Source of the DNA: JBQTKD01 sp963703165 | GTDB lineage: Bacteria; Actinomycetota; Actinomycetes; Sporichthyales; Sporichthyaceae | DNA length: 64,000 nucleotides | Reading direction: 5' to 3' | NCBI GenBank assembly: GCA_963703165.1 | Contig: OY969798.1 | Coordinates: forward strand, 1,550,001-1,614,000 | Part shown: positions 19,336 to 26,965 of the stretch, one piece after another | Position numbering within the stretch: the stretch's first letter is position 1 | Layout: each line of letters starts with the position of its first letter | The notes under the pieces: model-generated | Told to the model about the DNA's origin: nothing | Database searches by the model: none | What the model saw: only the letters and a program-made list of their open reading frames with translations | Translations under genes and position numbers: made by a program

Positions 19336-20370
19336 ATGGGTAAAACGAATCCGGGCAACTTCTTCGAAGACTTCTCCGTCGGCCAGGTGCTGGAGCACGC
19401 GACGCCGCGCACCGTGACCGAAGGCGACCGCGCTCTGTACACGTCGCTGTACCCGACGCGCTTCGCACTACCGTCCTCCGCGGTCTTCGCCGCGTCGGTG
19501 GGCCTCGACCCGGCTCCGGTCGAGGACCTCATCGCGTTCCACATCGCCTTCGGCAAGACGGTCCCCGACGTCTCGCTGAACGCGGTCGCGAACCTCGGCT
19601 ACGCGGAACTGCGCTTCCACCAGCCCGTCGTGCCCGGCGACACCCTGCGCACCAGCTCGGAGGTCATCGGCCTCAAGCAGAACTCCAACGGCAAGAGCGG
19701 CGTCGTGTACGTCCGCTCCACCGCCACCAACCAGCGCGGCGAGGTCGCCCTGGACTGGGCGCGGTGGGTGATGGTGCACAAGCGCGACCACGACGCCCCG
19801 GCACCCGAGGCGGTGCTCCCCGAACTGGCCTCGGCGCTCTCGGCCAAGGAACTGGTGCTCCCGCGCGGGTTGGACTTCTCCGGCTACGACTTCGTCGCCG
19901 CCGGCGAACCGCACCGGCTCGGCGACTACGAGGTCGGCGAGAAGATCGACCACGTCGACGGTGTCACGCTCACCGAGTCCGAGCACATGCTGGCGACCCG
20001 GCTCTGGCAGAACACCGCCAAGGTCCACTTCAACGTCGAGGCCCGCCCCGACGGCAAGCGCCTGATCTACGGCGGCCACATCATTTCCCTGGCCCGCGCC
20101 CTCTCCTACAACGGCCTGGCCAACGCCGCGATGATCTCCGCGATCAACGGCGGCGCCCACACCTCCCCCGCCTTCGCCGACGACACCGTCTACGCGTGGT
20201 CCGAGGTCCTCGACAAGGCCGAGCTCGACGCTCCGGGCGTCGGCGCCGTGCGCCTGCGACTCGTCGCCACCCGTGGCCGCGACGAGTCCATGACCCTGCG
20301 CGGCGAGGACAGTAAGTACGCCCCCGGCGTCCTGCTCGACCTCGACTACTGGGCCCTGATGCCCGTCTGA
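19336..20370 (+). CDS. MaoC-type double hot-dog hydratase (mesaconyl-CoA hydratase-like)
   Basis: 344 residues built of two MaoC-like hot-dog repeats: FFEDFSVGQVLEHATPRTVT starts the first, GDYEVGEKIDHVDGVTLTES the second. The hydratase half contains FHIAFGKTVPDVSLNAVANLGY and ends YGGHIISLARAL. Double-repeat forms hydrate mesaconyl-CoA or related enoyl-CoA thioesters. A CitE-like lyase (31637-32602) that could act next in the ethylmalonyl-CoA route is 11 kb away. Specific substrate is inference. Confidence 0.8.
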   Translation: MGKTNPGNFFEDFSVGQVLEHATPRTVTEGDRALYTSLYPTRFALPSSAVFAASVGLDPAPVEDLIAFHIAFGKTVPDVSLNAVANLGYAELRFHQPVVPGDTLRTSSEVIGLKQNSNGKSGVVYVRSTATNQRGEVALDWARWVMVHKRDHDAPAPEAVLPELASALSAKELVLPRGLDFSGYDFVAAGEPHRLGDYEVGEKIDHVDGVTLTESEHMLATRLWQNTAKVHFNVEARPDGKRLIYGGHIISLARALSYNGLANAAMISAINGGAHTSPAFADDTVYAWSEVLDKAELDAPGVGAVRLRLVATRGRDESMTLRGEDSKYAPGVLLDLDYWALMPV

Positions 20371-20382
20371 GGTTCGTCCTTG

Positions 20383-20427
20383 CGTCCGAACAACTGGTCG
20401 CTATAACGACCACATGGTCGGACGTAA
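20383..20427. repeat. 45-bp palindromic element, upstream copy
   Basis: Starts CGTCCGAACAA and ends TCGGACGTAA; about 14 of 17 positions of each arm pair around a CTATAA centre. A related 45-bp copy at 21480-21524 (36 of 45 positions identical) lies on the other side of the nuclease-like gene. It starts 13 nt after the MaoC stop and may serve as its terminator. Confidence 0.6.
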
Positions 20428-20442
20428 GCGGTGGGCAGGGGA

Positions 20443-20477
20443 TTGTCCACAGGTGGCGCGACACCGAGTTATCCACA
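20443..20477 (+). promoter_or_regulatory. Two DnaA-box-like sequences upstream of the nuclease-like gene
   Basis: TTGTCCACA (20443-20451) and TTATCCACA (20469-20477) are direct repeats 26 bp apart, start to start. TTATCCACA matches the standard DnaA box exactly and TTGTCCACA is the actinobacterial form. They precede the gene start by about 50-85 bp. DnaA control is an inference. Confidence 0.5.
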
Positions 20478-20489
20478 GATCGCGAACTC

Positions 20490-20504
20490 GCCCTTGCAAA
20501 GGGC
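20490..20504. promoter_or_regulatory. Inverted repeat near the start of the nuclease-like gene
   Basis: GCCCTT and AAGGGC pair across a 3-base centre, 24 bp before the GTG. A candidate autoregulation site for the N-terminal winged-helix domain. Confidence 0.35.
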
Positions 20505-20528
20505 CGGCGCCTGAGCAAAGTTCCCGCC

Positions 20529-21479
20529 GTGGAGACGACCAACACCCCCGCGGCGCGACGTGTACTCCGTCGCCGACGCGTCGCTCGCGCTGCTGCAGCG
20601 CAGGGCGGCGTACTGAGCAGACGGCAGCTCTATTCGATGGGCATCGAGCGCTACGAGGTGCGCGCTGAGCTGCGGGCCGGACGGTGGCGGAAGGGTGGAC
20701 GCCAGACCATCCGAGTGGCTCACGGCAACCAACAACTCGCGACGTGGTGGATAGCCCTGCTCGAGGTTGGTGGCGGTGCCGTACTCGACGGGGTCTCCGC
20801 ACTGGTGGCCGCGGGGATGAGCATCATGAAAGAACACCAGCTCGACGTGGCGGTACAGAAGTCGGCCAACCCTTGCAAGGTGCGCGGGGTGGTCGTGCAC
20901 GAGACGCGCCGGTTCGAGCGCACGTCGGTCATCACCGACGGTCTGCCACGGATGCGGCCCGCTACGGCGGCCGTCCACGCGGTCCTGTGGGCGCGGACGG
21001 AGAGAGAGGCCGCAGCAATCGTGCTGACCGCCGCTCAGCAAGGCCTCTTCACCCTCCAGGACTTTGCCCACGAGGCCGCGAAAGTCCGACGCGACAAACG
21101 CACGGCGTTGCTGCGAAGCCTGGTGGATGACATCGGCGGCGGCGTTGAAGCGCTCGGGGAACGGGAGTTCGCCCGACTCTGTAGGCAACGAGGCTTCCCA
21201 AAACCCACCCGGCAGCTCCGGAGGAAGACTCCAAGTGGGTCTTGGCGCTACGACACGGTGTGGCAGGAGTACAAGACGACCGCCGAGATCAACGGGGCGC
21301 ATCATCAACGCCTCGAGCAGGCGATGAAGGACGCCCTCAAGGAAAACGTCATGCGCCTCGATGGCCAGGTGGTGGTGTGCATCCCCAACCTCGCATTACG
21401 GCTGGATCCGGCACCGTTCATAGACCAAGTGGAGGCAGCCTTGCGTCGTGGCGGGTGGTCGGGCCGCAAATCCGCATAA
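20529..21479 (+). CDS. AbiEi-domain protein with a DUF559/Vsr-like nuclease end
   Basis: 316 residues from GTG. Residues 10-65 look like the AbiEi antitoxin winged helix (GGVLSRRQLYSMGIERYEVR then GRWRKGGRQT). Residues about 205-310 resemble a PD-(D/E)XK-type DUF559 domain: EREFARLCRQRGFPKP, YD (Asp242), EYKTTAEINGAHH (Glu253) and a terminal VVCIPN strand. Such genes are scattered in actinobacterial genomes; a cognate AbiEii toxin gene is absent here. It may be a stand-alone DNA-binding nuclease or domesticated regulator. The frame of near-identical palindromes around it suggests a transferable unit. Confidence 0.7.
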   Translation: METTNTPAARRVLRRRRVARAAAAQGGVLSRRQLYSMGIERYEVRAELRAGRWRKGGRQTIRVAHGNQQLATWWIALLEVGGGAVLDGVSALVAAGMSIMKEHQLDVAVQKSANPCKVRGVVVHETRRFERTSVITDGLPRMRPATAAVHAVLWARTEREAAAIVLTAAQQGLFTLQDFAHEAAKVRRDKRTALLRSLVDDIGGGVEALGEREFARLCRQRGFPKPTRQLRRKTPSGSWRYDTVWQEYKTTAEINGAHHQRLEQAMKDALKENVMRLDGQVVVCIPNLALRLDPAPFIDQVEAALRRGGWSGRKSA

Positions 21480-21524
21480 CGTCCGAACAAGTGTTCGCTA
21501 TAGCGACCGTTTGTTCGGACGCAA
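21480..21524. repeat. 45-bp palindromic element, downstream copy
   Basis: GTCCGAACAA (21481-21490) and TTGTTCGGAC (21511-21520) are a perfect 10-bp inverted repeat, with CGC-TATA-GCG at the centre. It begins at the base after the AbiEi-type gene's stop and precedes the convergent thiolase stop by 8 nt. It could be a two-way terminator. Sister of the element at 20383-20427. Confidence 0.65.
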
Positions 21525-21532
21525 CGGGAGGA

Positions 21533-22747
21533 TCAGCCTGCGGTGCGCTCCAGGATGGTCACCATCGCGGCGCCTTCGCGGTCCCACAGGACGCCGCCGG
21601 CGTTCTGGGCCAGGGCGATCCGGGCACCGGGGACCTGACGAACGCCGCAGCGGTCGCGCAGTTGGTCGGCGAGTTCGGCGAGTTGCGCGCAGCCGGTGGC
21701 GCCGACGGGGTGGCCGCGGGAGAGCAGGCCGCCGCTCGGGTTGACGGGGATGCGCCCACCCGGGCCGGTCTCGCCGTCGCGGAGCAGCTTGATGGCGCCA
21801 CCTTCGGGGGCGAGGCCGAGTTCCTCGAAGCAGAACAGTTCGGCCGGGGCGGCGGCGTCGTGCACCTCGACGACGTTGACGTCCTCGGGGCCGACGCCGG
21901 CGAGCGCGTAGGCCTTGGCCGAGGCGCGGCTGACCGGGGAGTCTGCGTTCGGGTCGCCGCTGACCAGGCAGCTCGCTGCCACACGCACGCTGCGGCGGCC
22001 GAGGCGGCGGGCGAACTCATCGGAGACCAGGACCAGAGCCGCAGCGCCGTCGCCGATCGGTGCGCACATGGCCAGGCGCAACGGTTCGGAGATGACCCGG
22101 CCGGCCATGACCTCCTCGACGGTGGTCGGCTTGCGGAACTGCGCGATCGGGTTGTGCTCCGCGTAGGCACGGGACTTCACCACGACGCGGGCGAGATCCT
22201 CCGCAGTGCCCCCGCTCTTGTCCAGGTAGGTAGCGGCCTTGTGGGCGTAGTGGTCCATGAAGACCGAGGCGCTCGGTAGGGCGCCGTCGGCCTGGGGAAT
22301 GCCCATCGTGGTGGCGCCGACCAGCGCGAGCATGTCGGGACGACGCAGAGTGTCGGTCGCGGCGGCCAGGGCGCCGAAGACTCGGGGCTTCTCGGGCACG
22401 ACCATCACCTCGACGCCGAGCGCGACGGCAACGTCGACCATGCCGGACTTGATCGCGGTGAAGGCGAGCATGAAGGCGGTGGAGCTGGACGCGCAGGCGT
22501 TCTCCACGTTGACGATCGGGACGCCACCGAGGCCGGAGTCGGCGAGGAACACCTGGCCGCGGATCATCTCCTGCCCGAGCAGCAGGCCGGCGGCGGCGTT
22601 ACCGACGAAGACCTGCTCCACCTGACTGGGCATCAGACCCGCGTCGGCGAGCGCCTTCGCGACCGCCTCGCAGGCCAAGCCGTCCGGACCGTTCGCGGCC
22701 GGTCCGAACTGTGTGGTGGCCGAACCGGCGATCCAGACGTCTGACAT
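21533..22747 (-). CDS. Thiolase (SCP2-like acetyl-CoA acyltransferase)
   Basis: 404 residues from ATG 22747. The acyl-accepting Cys is in NVENACASSS; the His is in SRGHPVGATG, but the usual C-terminal CxG is replaced by an NAGG region. This is the pattern of SCP2-type thiolases that often act on branched or steroid side-chain CoA thioesters. Last gene of a four-gene acyl-CoA set on the minus strand, 27 nt from the ligase gene. Confidence 0.85.
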   Translation of the reverse strand: MSDVWIAGSATTQFGPAANGPDGLACEAVAKALADAGLMPSQVEQVFVGNAAAGLLLGQEMIRGQVFLADSGLGGVPIVNVENACASSSTAFMLAFTAIKSGMVDVAVALGVEVMVVPEKPRVFGALAAATDTLRRPDMLALVGATTMGIPQADGALPSASVFMDHYAHKAATYLDKSGGTAEDLARVVVKSRAYAEHNPIAQFRKPTTVEEVMAGRVISEPLRLAMCAPIGDGAAALVLVSDEFARRLGRRSVRVAASCLVSGDPNADSPVSRASAKAYALAGVGPEDVNVVEVHDAAAPAELFCFEELGLAPEGGAIKLLRDGETGPGGRIPVNPSGGLLSRGHPVGATGCAQLAELADQLRDRCGVRQVPGARIALAQNAGGVLWDREGAAMVTILERTAG

Positions 22748-22773
22748 TGACGACCCTTCAGATACAGCGCTGC

Positions 22774-24357
22774 CTAGATGACCCTGTCCATGCCGACCCA
22801 GTAGTCGGCGCGGATCTCCTTCTTCGCCACCTTGCCATAGGCGGTCTTCTTGAGCGCCTCGACGACGTCGACGCCCTTGGGCTTCTTGTAGCCCGCGAGA
22901 CGCTCGCCGCAGAACTTGATGACGTCGGCGGCGTCGATCGTCGCACCGGCGACGGGCACGATGACGGCGCGGACCGCCTCGCCCCACTTCTCGTCCGGGA
23001 CGCCGATGACACAGGCCTCGGTGATGTCGGGGTGGGTGAGCAGGACGTCCTCGATCTCGTGCGGGTAGACGTTCAGCCCGCCGGAGATGATCAGGTCCTT
23101 GAGCCGGTCGAGGATGAACAGGTAGCCGCGCTCGTCGAGCTTTCCGACGTCACCGGTGTGCAGCCATCCGCCGCGCAAGGTCTCCGCGGTGGCTTCGGGG
23201 CGGTTCCAGTACCCGGCCATCACCATCGGACCGCGCAGGCAGATCTCGCCGGCCTCCCCGGCGGGGCACTCGTTGCCCTCGGGGTCCTCGATGCGCAACT
23301 CGATGCCGACACGGACCCGGCCGACCGAACGCTCGCGGCCGTCGCCCTCGTGGATCGAGTGCTCGTCGCGGCTCAGCACGGTGCCGCACATGGGGATCTC
23401 GGTCTGGCCGAAGATCTGCACCAGCACCGGGCCGAGGGTCTTCAGGGCCCGCTTCTGGTCCTCGCGGTACATCGGGGCGCCGCCGTAGATGATCCACTCC
23501 AGGCAGGAGAGATCGCGCTTGGTGACGTCGGGATGGTCGACGATCATCTTGATCTGTGTCGGCACCATGAAGAGCGCGGCGACGCGGTGCTGCTCGACCT
23601 GCTCGAGGAACAGGGTCGCGTTGAAGCCCCACTTCTGGTGGATGATCTGGGTGCAGGCCTTCATCGTGAAGACCAACGAGTTGTGGCCGGACCCATGCGA
23701 CATCGGGGCGGCGTGCATGCCGACGTGATGCTGCTCCATGCGCTCGACGTCGGCCAACGTCGTGAGGCACTGGGCGATCAGCCCGCCGTGGGTGAGCATC
23801 GCGCCCTTGGGGCGTCCGGTCGTGCCGGAGGTGTAGGCGATCCAGGCGAGGTCATCGCCGCCCCGGTCGGCGGAGCGCAGCGGCTCCCCCGACTGGGCAG
23901 CGATGACCGCGTCCAGGCGGATCACATCATTGAGGGCATCGATGGGTGCGTCGGCCAGGGCCTGCGCAGAGCCGTGGCAGAGCACCCGACGCAGTCCGGG
24001 CAGGTTCGCCCGGACGCCGGAGACGATCGGGAGACCGTCGGAGTCGGTGACCAGCACCACCGCGCCGCTGTCCTCGAGATGCCACGTGAGCTCGTCCGGG
24101 GTGAAGGTGGCGTTGAGCGGTACGACGACCGCTCCCGCCTTCCACACCGCGTAGAGGACCTCCATGAACTCGGGGCAGTTGCGTAGGTACAACGCGACGC
24201 GCTCGCCCTGTTCCAGACCGTCCGCGAGCAGTGCCCGGGCCAGCGCGTCCGCGCGGGCACAGGACTGCGCGTAGGTCCGCGACTCCCCCTGGAAGATGAA
24301 GGCGGGGTGGTCGGGGTAGCTGCGCGCTGCGTTGGTGAGCAGGTCACCAGTGTTCAC
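22774..24357 (-). CDS. AMP-forming acyl-CoA synthetase
   Basis: 527 residues from GTG 24357. Core motifs are AYTSGTTGRPKGAMLTHGG (A3), GEICLRGP and HTGDVGKLDERGYLFI (A7), RLKDLIISGGLNVYP (A8) and the C-terminal Lys in LKKTAYGKVAKKEIR. It activates a carboxylic acid to its CoA thioester via an adenylate. The adjacent thiolase and nitroreductase suggest catabolism of an unusual acid; the chain preferred is not predictable from this. Confidence 0.88.
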   Translation of the reverse strand: MNTGDLLTNAARSYPDHPAFIFQGESRTYAQSCARADALARALLADGLEQGERVALYLRNCPEFMEVLYAVWKAGAVVVPLNATFTPDELTWHLEDSGAVVLVTDSDGLPIVSGVRANLPGLRRVLCHGSAQALADAPIDALNDVIRLDAVIAAQSGEPLRSADRGGDDLAWIAYTSGTTGRPKGAMLTHGGLIAQCLTTLADVERMEQHHVGMHAAPMSHGSGHNSLVFTMKACTQIIHQKWGFNATLFLEQVEQHRVAALFMVPTQIKMIVDHPDVTKRDLSCLEWIIYGGAPMYREDQKRALKTLGPVLVQIFGQTEIPMCGTVLSRDEHSIHEGDGRERSVGRVRVGIELRIEDPEGNECPAGEAGEICLRGPMVMAGYWNRPEATAETLRGGWLHTGDVGKLDERGYLFILDRLKDLIISGGLNVYPHEIEDVLLTHPDITEACVIGVPDEKWGEAVRAVIVPVAGATIDAADVIKFCGERLAGYKKPKGVDVVEALKKTAYGKVAKKEIRADYWVGMDRVI

Positions 24358-24384
24358 TGACGCTCCCTCAGAACTGAACTGCGG

Positions 24385-24768
24385 TCAGACGCGAGGAGCA
24401 CCCAGAGAACCGGGGCTCTTCTTGTAGACGTCGGAGTACGGCCGGGTCATGACCTTGATGCCGTTCTTGATGAAGAAGCCCCGCACCAGGTTCTCGGTCT
24501 TGGTGCGCTGCGTCTCCGAGAGATCGGGCAGTGTGCCGATCCAGACCTTGAGCGACTTGAGGTGCTTGTTCCGCTCGGCCTTGCCGGTGGGGATGAGGTC
24601 CGTGCAGGTCGCGGCGAGGGTGTCAGGATCGACCCCGATGTGCTCGCAGAACGCCTTCAGGACCGCGACCTTCTTCGCTGGGTCCTCCCGCACCGGCTGA
24701 AATCCTTGGCCGGGCGGGTCAGCCAGCCACTTCTTGACGCTCGGGTAGTCGTCGAAGTTGTCACTCAT
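24385..24768 (-). CDS. Conserved-looking small protein of unknown function
   Basis: 127 residues, ATG at 24768 overlapping the stop of the nitroreductase gene by one base. No motif I can name: the first half contains short Pro/Asp-rich segments and FCEHIGVDPDTLAATC; the second half is a basic helical region (TKTENLVRGFFIKNGIKV). It is translationally linked to its neighbours and codon use is normal, so it is a real gene. It could be an accessory protein to the acyl-CoA set. Confidence 0.7.
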   Translation of the reverse strand: MSDNFDDYPSVKKWLADPPGQGFQPVREDPAKKVAVLKAFCEHIGVDPDTLAATCTDLIPTGKAERNKHLKSLKVWIGTLPDLSETQRTKTENLVRGFFIKNGIKVMTRPYSDVYKKSPGSLGAPRV

Positions 24769-25613
24769 CAGTCGTCCAGGTCCTCCGGGTAGCCGTACAT
24801 GCGTGCGAGGAACATCAGTTCGTCGCGACGGCCGGGCGTAGGCGCAGGCGCCTGGAGCAGCTTCGCCTCGGTGAGACGCTCGACGACCTTCGGGTCGCGG
24901 GTGAACGGGGTGCCGACCTTGCCCTCGAAGAAGAGGTCCTCGAAGGGTCGACGCGGACGCTGCCCACCGGCCTTCTGGTCCTCGGCGGAGTAGCCGACCA
25001 GCTGGATCCACACCGGGACCCAGGTCTCGGGGACGCCGAGGATCTCCCGCACCCGCGCCTGCGAGGTCGGGCGGGCGATCATGTGCAGAACGGTCCCGAG
25101 GCCCTGGTTCACCGCGGCGAGGGTCGCGACGGAGCAGGCGCCGACGGTCTCGGCGTAGGCGATCGCCGCCGATGCCTCGTGCGGCAGGTCGTGCAGCAGT
25201 TCGTGGATCGAGGCCATACCGGCCGGCGTCTCCACCGCGCGCTCGATCGCATCGACGATGCGGGTCTTGCTCCAGCCGTACGCGCCGGGCAGCGCGCCGC
25301 ACTCGATCAGCTCCTGGGTGTTGGCCGCGAAGCGGTCCGTGCCCGCGGCTTCGACGTCGGCGAAGATGTAGATCCAGCACGGGGCCTGCACATGGGCGCC
25401 CTGCCAGTTGTCAGCCTTGAGCAGTTCCTCGCGCGTGTCGTCGTCGAGCTCGTCGCGCCACACGACGATGGCGCGCCACGGCTGCAGGTTGCCGGGGCAC
25501 GTGGTCAGGCGGATGACCTCGAGGATCTCCTGGACCTTCTCGCGCTCGACCGGTTCGTAGGTCTTGAACCACCGCACGCTGCGGCGGCTACCTACGGCTT
25601 CCAGGAACTCCAT
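24768..25613 (-). CDS. Nitroreductase-family flavoprotein
   Basis: 281 residues; ATG 25613 is preceded by GGAGG 8 nt away. The FMN-binding start SRRSVRWFKTYEPVE and the TTCPGNLQPWRAIVVW loop are typical of the family, as is the C-terminal GVPETWVPVWIQLVGYS. The protein is longer than the usual 200 to 220 residues, with an extra C-terminal part (RPFEDLFFEGKVGTPF). It would reduce a nitro or unsaturated substrate using a flavin. First gene of the operon-like set. Confidence 0.85.
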   Translation of the reverse strand: MEFLEAVGSRRSVRWFKTYEPVEREKVQEILEVIRLTTCPGNLQPWRAIVVWRDELDDDTREELLKADNWQGAHVQAPCWIYIFADVEAAGTDRFAANTQELIECGALPGAYGWSKTRIVDAIERAVETPAGMASIHELLHDLPHEASAAIAYAETVGACSVATLAAVNQGLGTVLHMIARPTSQARVREILGVPETWVPVWIQLVGYSAEDQKAGGQRPRRPFEDLFFEGKVGTPFTRDPKVVERLTEAKLLQAPAPTPGRRDELMFLARMYGYPEDLDD

Positions 25614-25764
25614 GACCGTCCTCCGTGCCTCTCTTCGGGTGTGGACCGGGCCCCTTTGCACCGGACCGCGGGGTCAATGCTTCGCGTTGTTGGACGCCGC
25701 CACAATGGACGGGAAGCAAAACCGGGGGTGCCCAATTTGTACCGGAGGACAACGGCGCAGGCGC

Positions 25765-26961
25765 TCAGCCGCGTCGATCCCGCTGGACGTACCAGTACTC
25801 GAGCGCCCACCAGACCTCGATGATCGTCTCGGTGTCGGTCAGATCCACACCGGTGATCGCCTCGAACTTCTCCAGGCGGTACCGGAGCGTGTTGGTGTGA
25901 ATGTTCAACGCCTCGGCGGCGTCGGGTGCACTGCGTTTACGGTCCAGGAAGACGCGCACCGATTCGAGCAGGACCTCGGCCATCCGGCTGTCCGCGAGGA
26001 CCTTCGCCACGTACCGGTTGTAGAGGGCCTCACCCAGTTCGCTCTCCTGCACGACGGCGATCCGGATCGACAGCGACTCACTGTCGACCAGCCCGCGCCG
26101 CTGGTACTTGACCGCGACGGTGAGCAGCCGAGTGGCCTCCGCCCACGCGTGCGGCAGGTCCGCCACGGCGACCGGCCCGACGGTCGCCAGCACCACGTTG
26201 TCGCCCTCCGGCACAGCCGGGCGACGAGCGGCCAACCCCGCGAGGTCGGCCTCGACGGGGCCGACGATCGGGGTGAACCGTTCGTCGGCGCAGCTGCGTT
26301 CCAGGTGTCGGCTCAGCGCGATCGAGTCGCCGGCGAAAGGCGTGTCTTCGTTCGCTCGCAAGCTCGCGAAGTGCCGGGCCCGGAACACCCAGTACTGCTG
26401 ATCGGCCTGCAGCCCGTAGGCGGTGCCGACGTGGAGCATCTCCGACGAGAGCAGATTGCCCGAGAGCACCTGCTGCAGGAAGTCCAGCCGTTGGCGCTCC
26501 TCGCGCCGGGCCACTTCCAGTTCGATGTCGTGCCGGGCCGAGATCAAGCGGTCCGACAGTCGGTCGGTCATCTCCCACAGCCGCTGCGTGGTCTCGAGCA
26601 TGACGTCGACCGGCACTCCCTGCGCCGCGGCCCGGGCGAAGAAGGCGTCCCGGACCACCGCGAGCACCGCGCGGTAGGCCTTGGACAGATCCTCGGTCGG
26701 GATCCCCTGCAGCGCCCGGTACTGCGCGGACTTGACCTCGTCCTCGCTCACCTCGGCCGGGAGCTCGTCCTGACCCTCGATCGTCTCGGCGACGCGGATG
26801 ACGTTGCGTCGCGCCGAGCGCAACAGTTCCTCGTCCGGGATCCGGGCGTAGGAGGGGAACGACGTGCGGAGGACCCCGAGCTGGCGAAGGGCCAACTCAT
26901 CGACCGAGTCACGTAGCCACTCGGCGATGCTCGCGAGCGGGGTCTGCTCCACCGTCGTCAT
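25765..26961 (-). CDS. PucR/CdaR-family transcriptional regulator
   Basis: 398 residues from ATG 26961. An N-terminal helical sensor is followed by a GGDEF-like fold and the PucR C-terminal helix-turn-helix: EALNIHTNTLRYRLEKFEAI then TGVDLTDTE. PucR proteins often sense the substrate of neighbouring catabolic genes. It lies upstream of the nitroreductase-led gene set on the same strand, so it is the natural candidate to control it. Confidence 0.88.
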   Translation of the reverse strand: MTTVEQTPLASIAEWLRDSVDELALRQLGVLRTSFPSYARIPDEELLRSARRNVIRVAETIEGQDELPAEVSEDEVKSAQYRALQGIPTEDLSKAYRAVLAVVRDAFFARAAAQGVPVDVMLETTQRLWEMTDRLSDRLISARHDIELEVARREERQRLDFLQQVLSGNLLSSEMLHVGTAYGLQADQQYWVFRARHFASLRANEDTPFAGDSIALSRHLERSCADERFTPIVGPVEADLAGLAARRPAVPEGDNVVLATVGPVAVADLPHAWAEATRLLTVAVKYQRRGLVDSESLSIRIAVVQESELGEALYNRYVAKVLADSRMAEVLLESVRVFLDRKRSAPDAAEALNIHTNTLRYRLEKFEAITGVDLTDTETIIEVWWALEYWYVQRDRRG

Positions 26962-26965
26962 TTGA

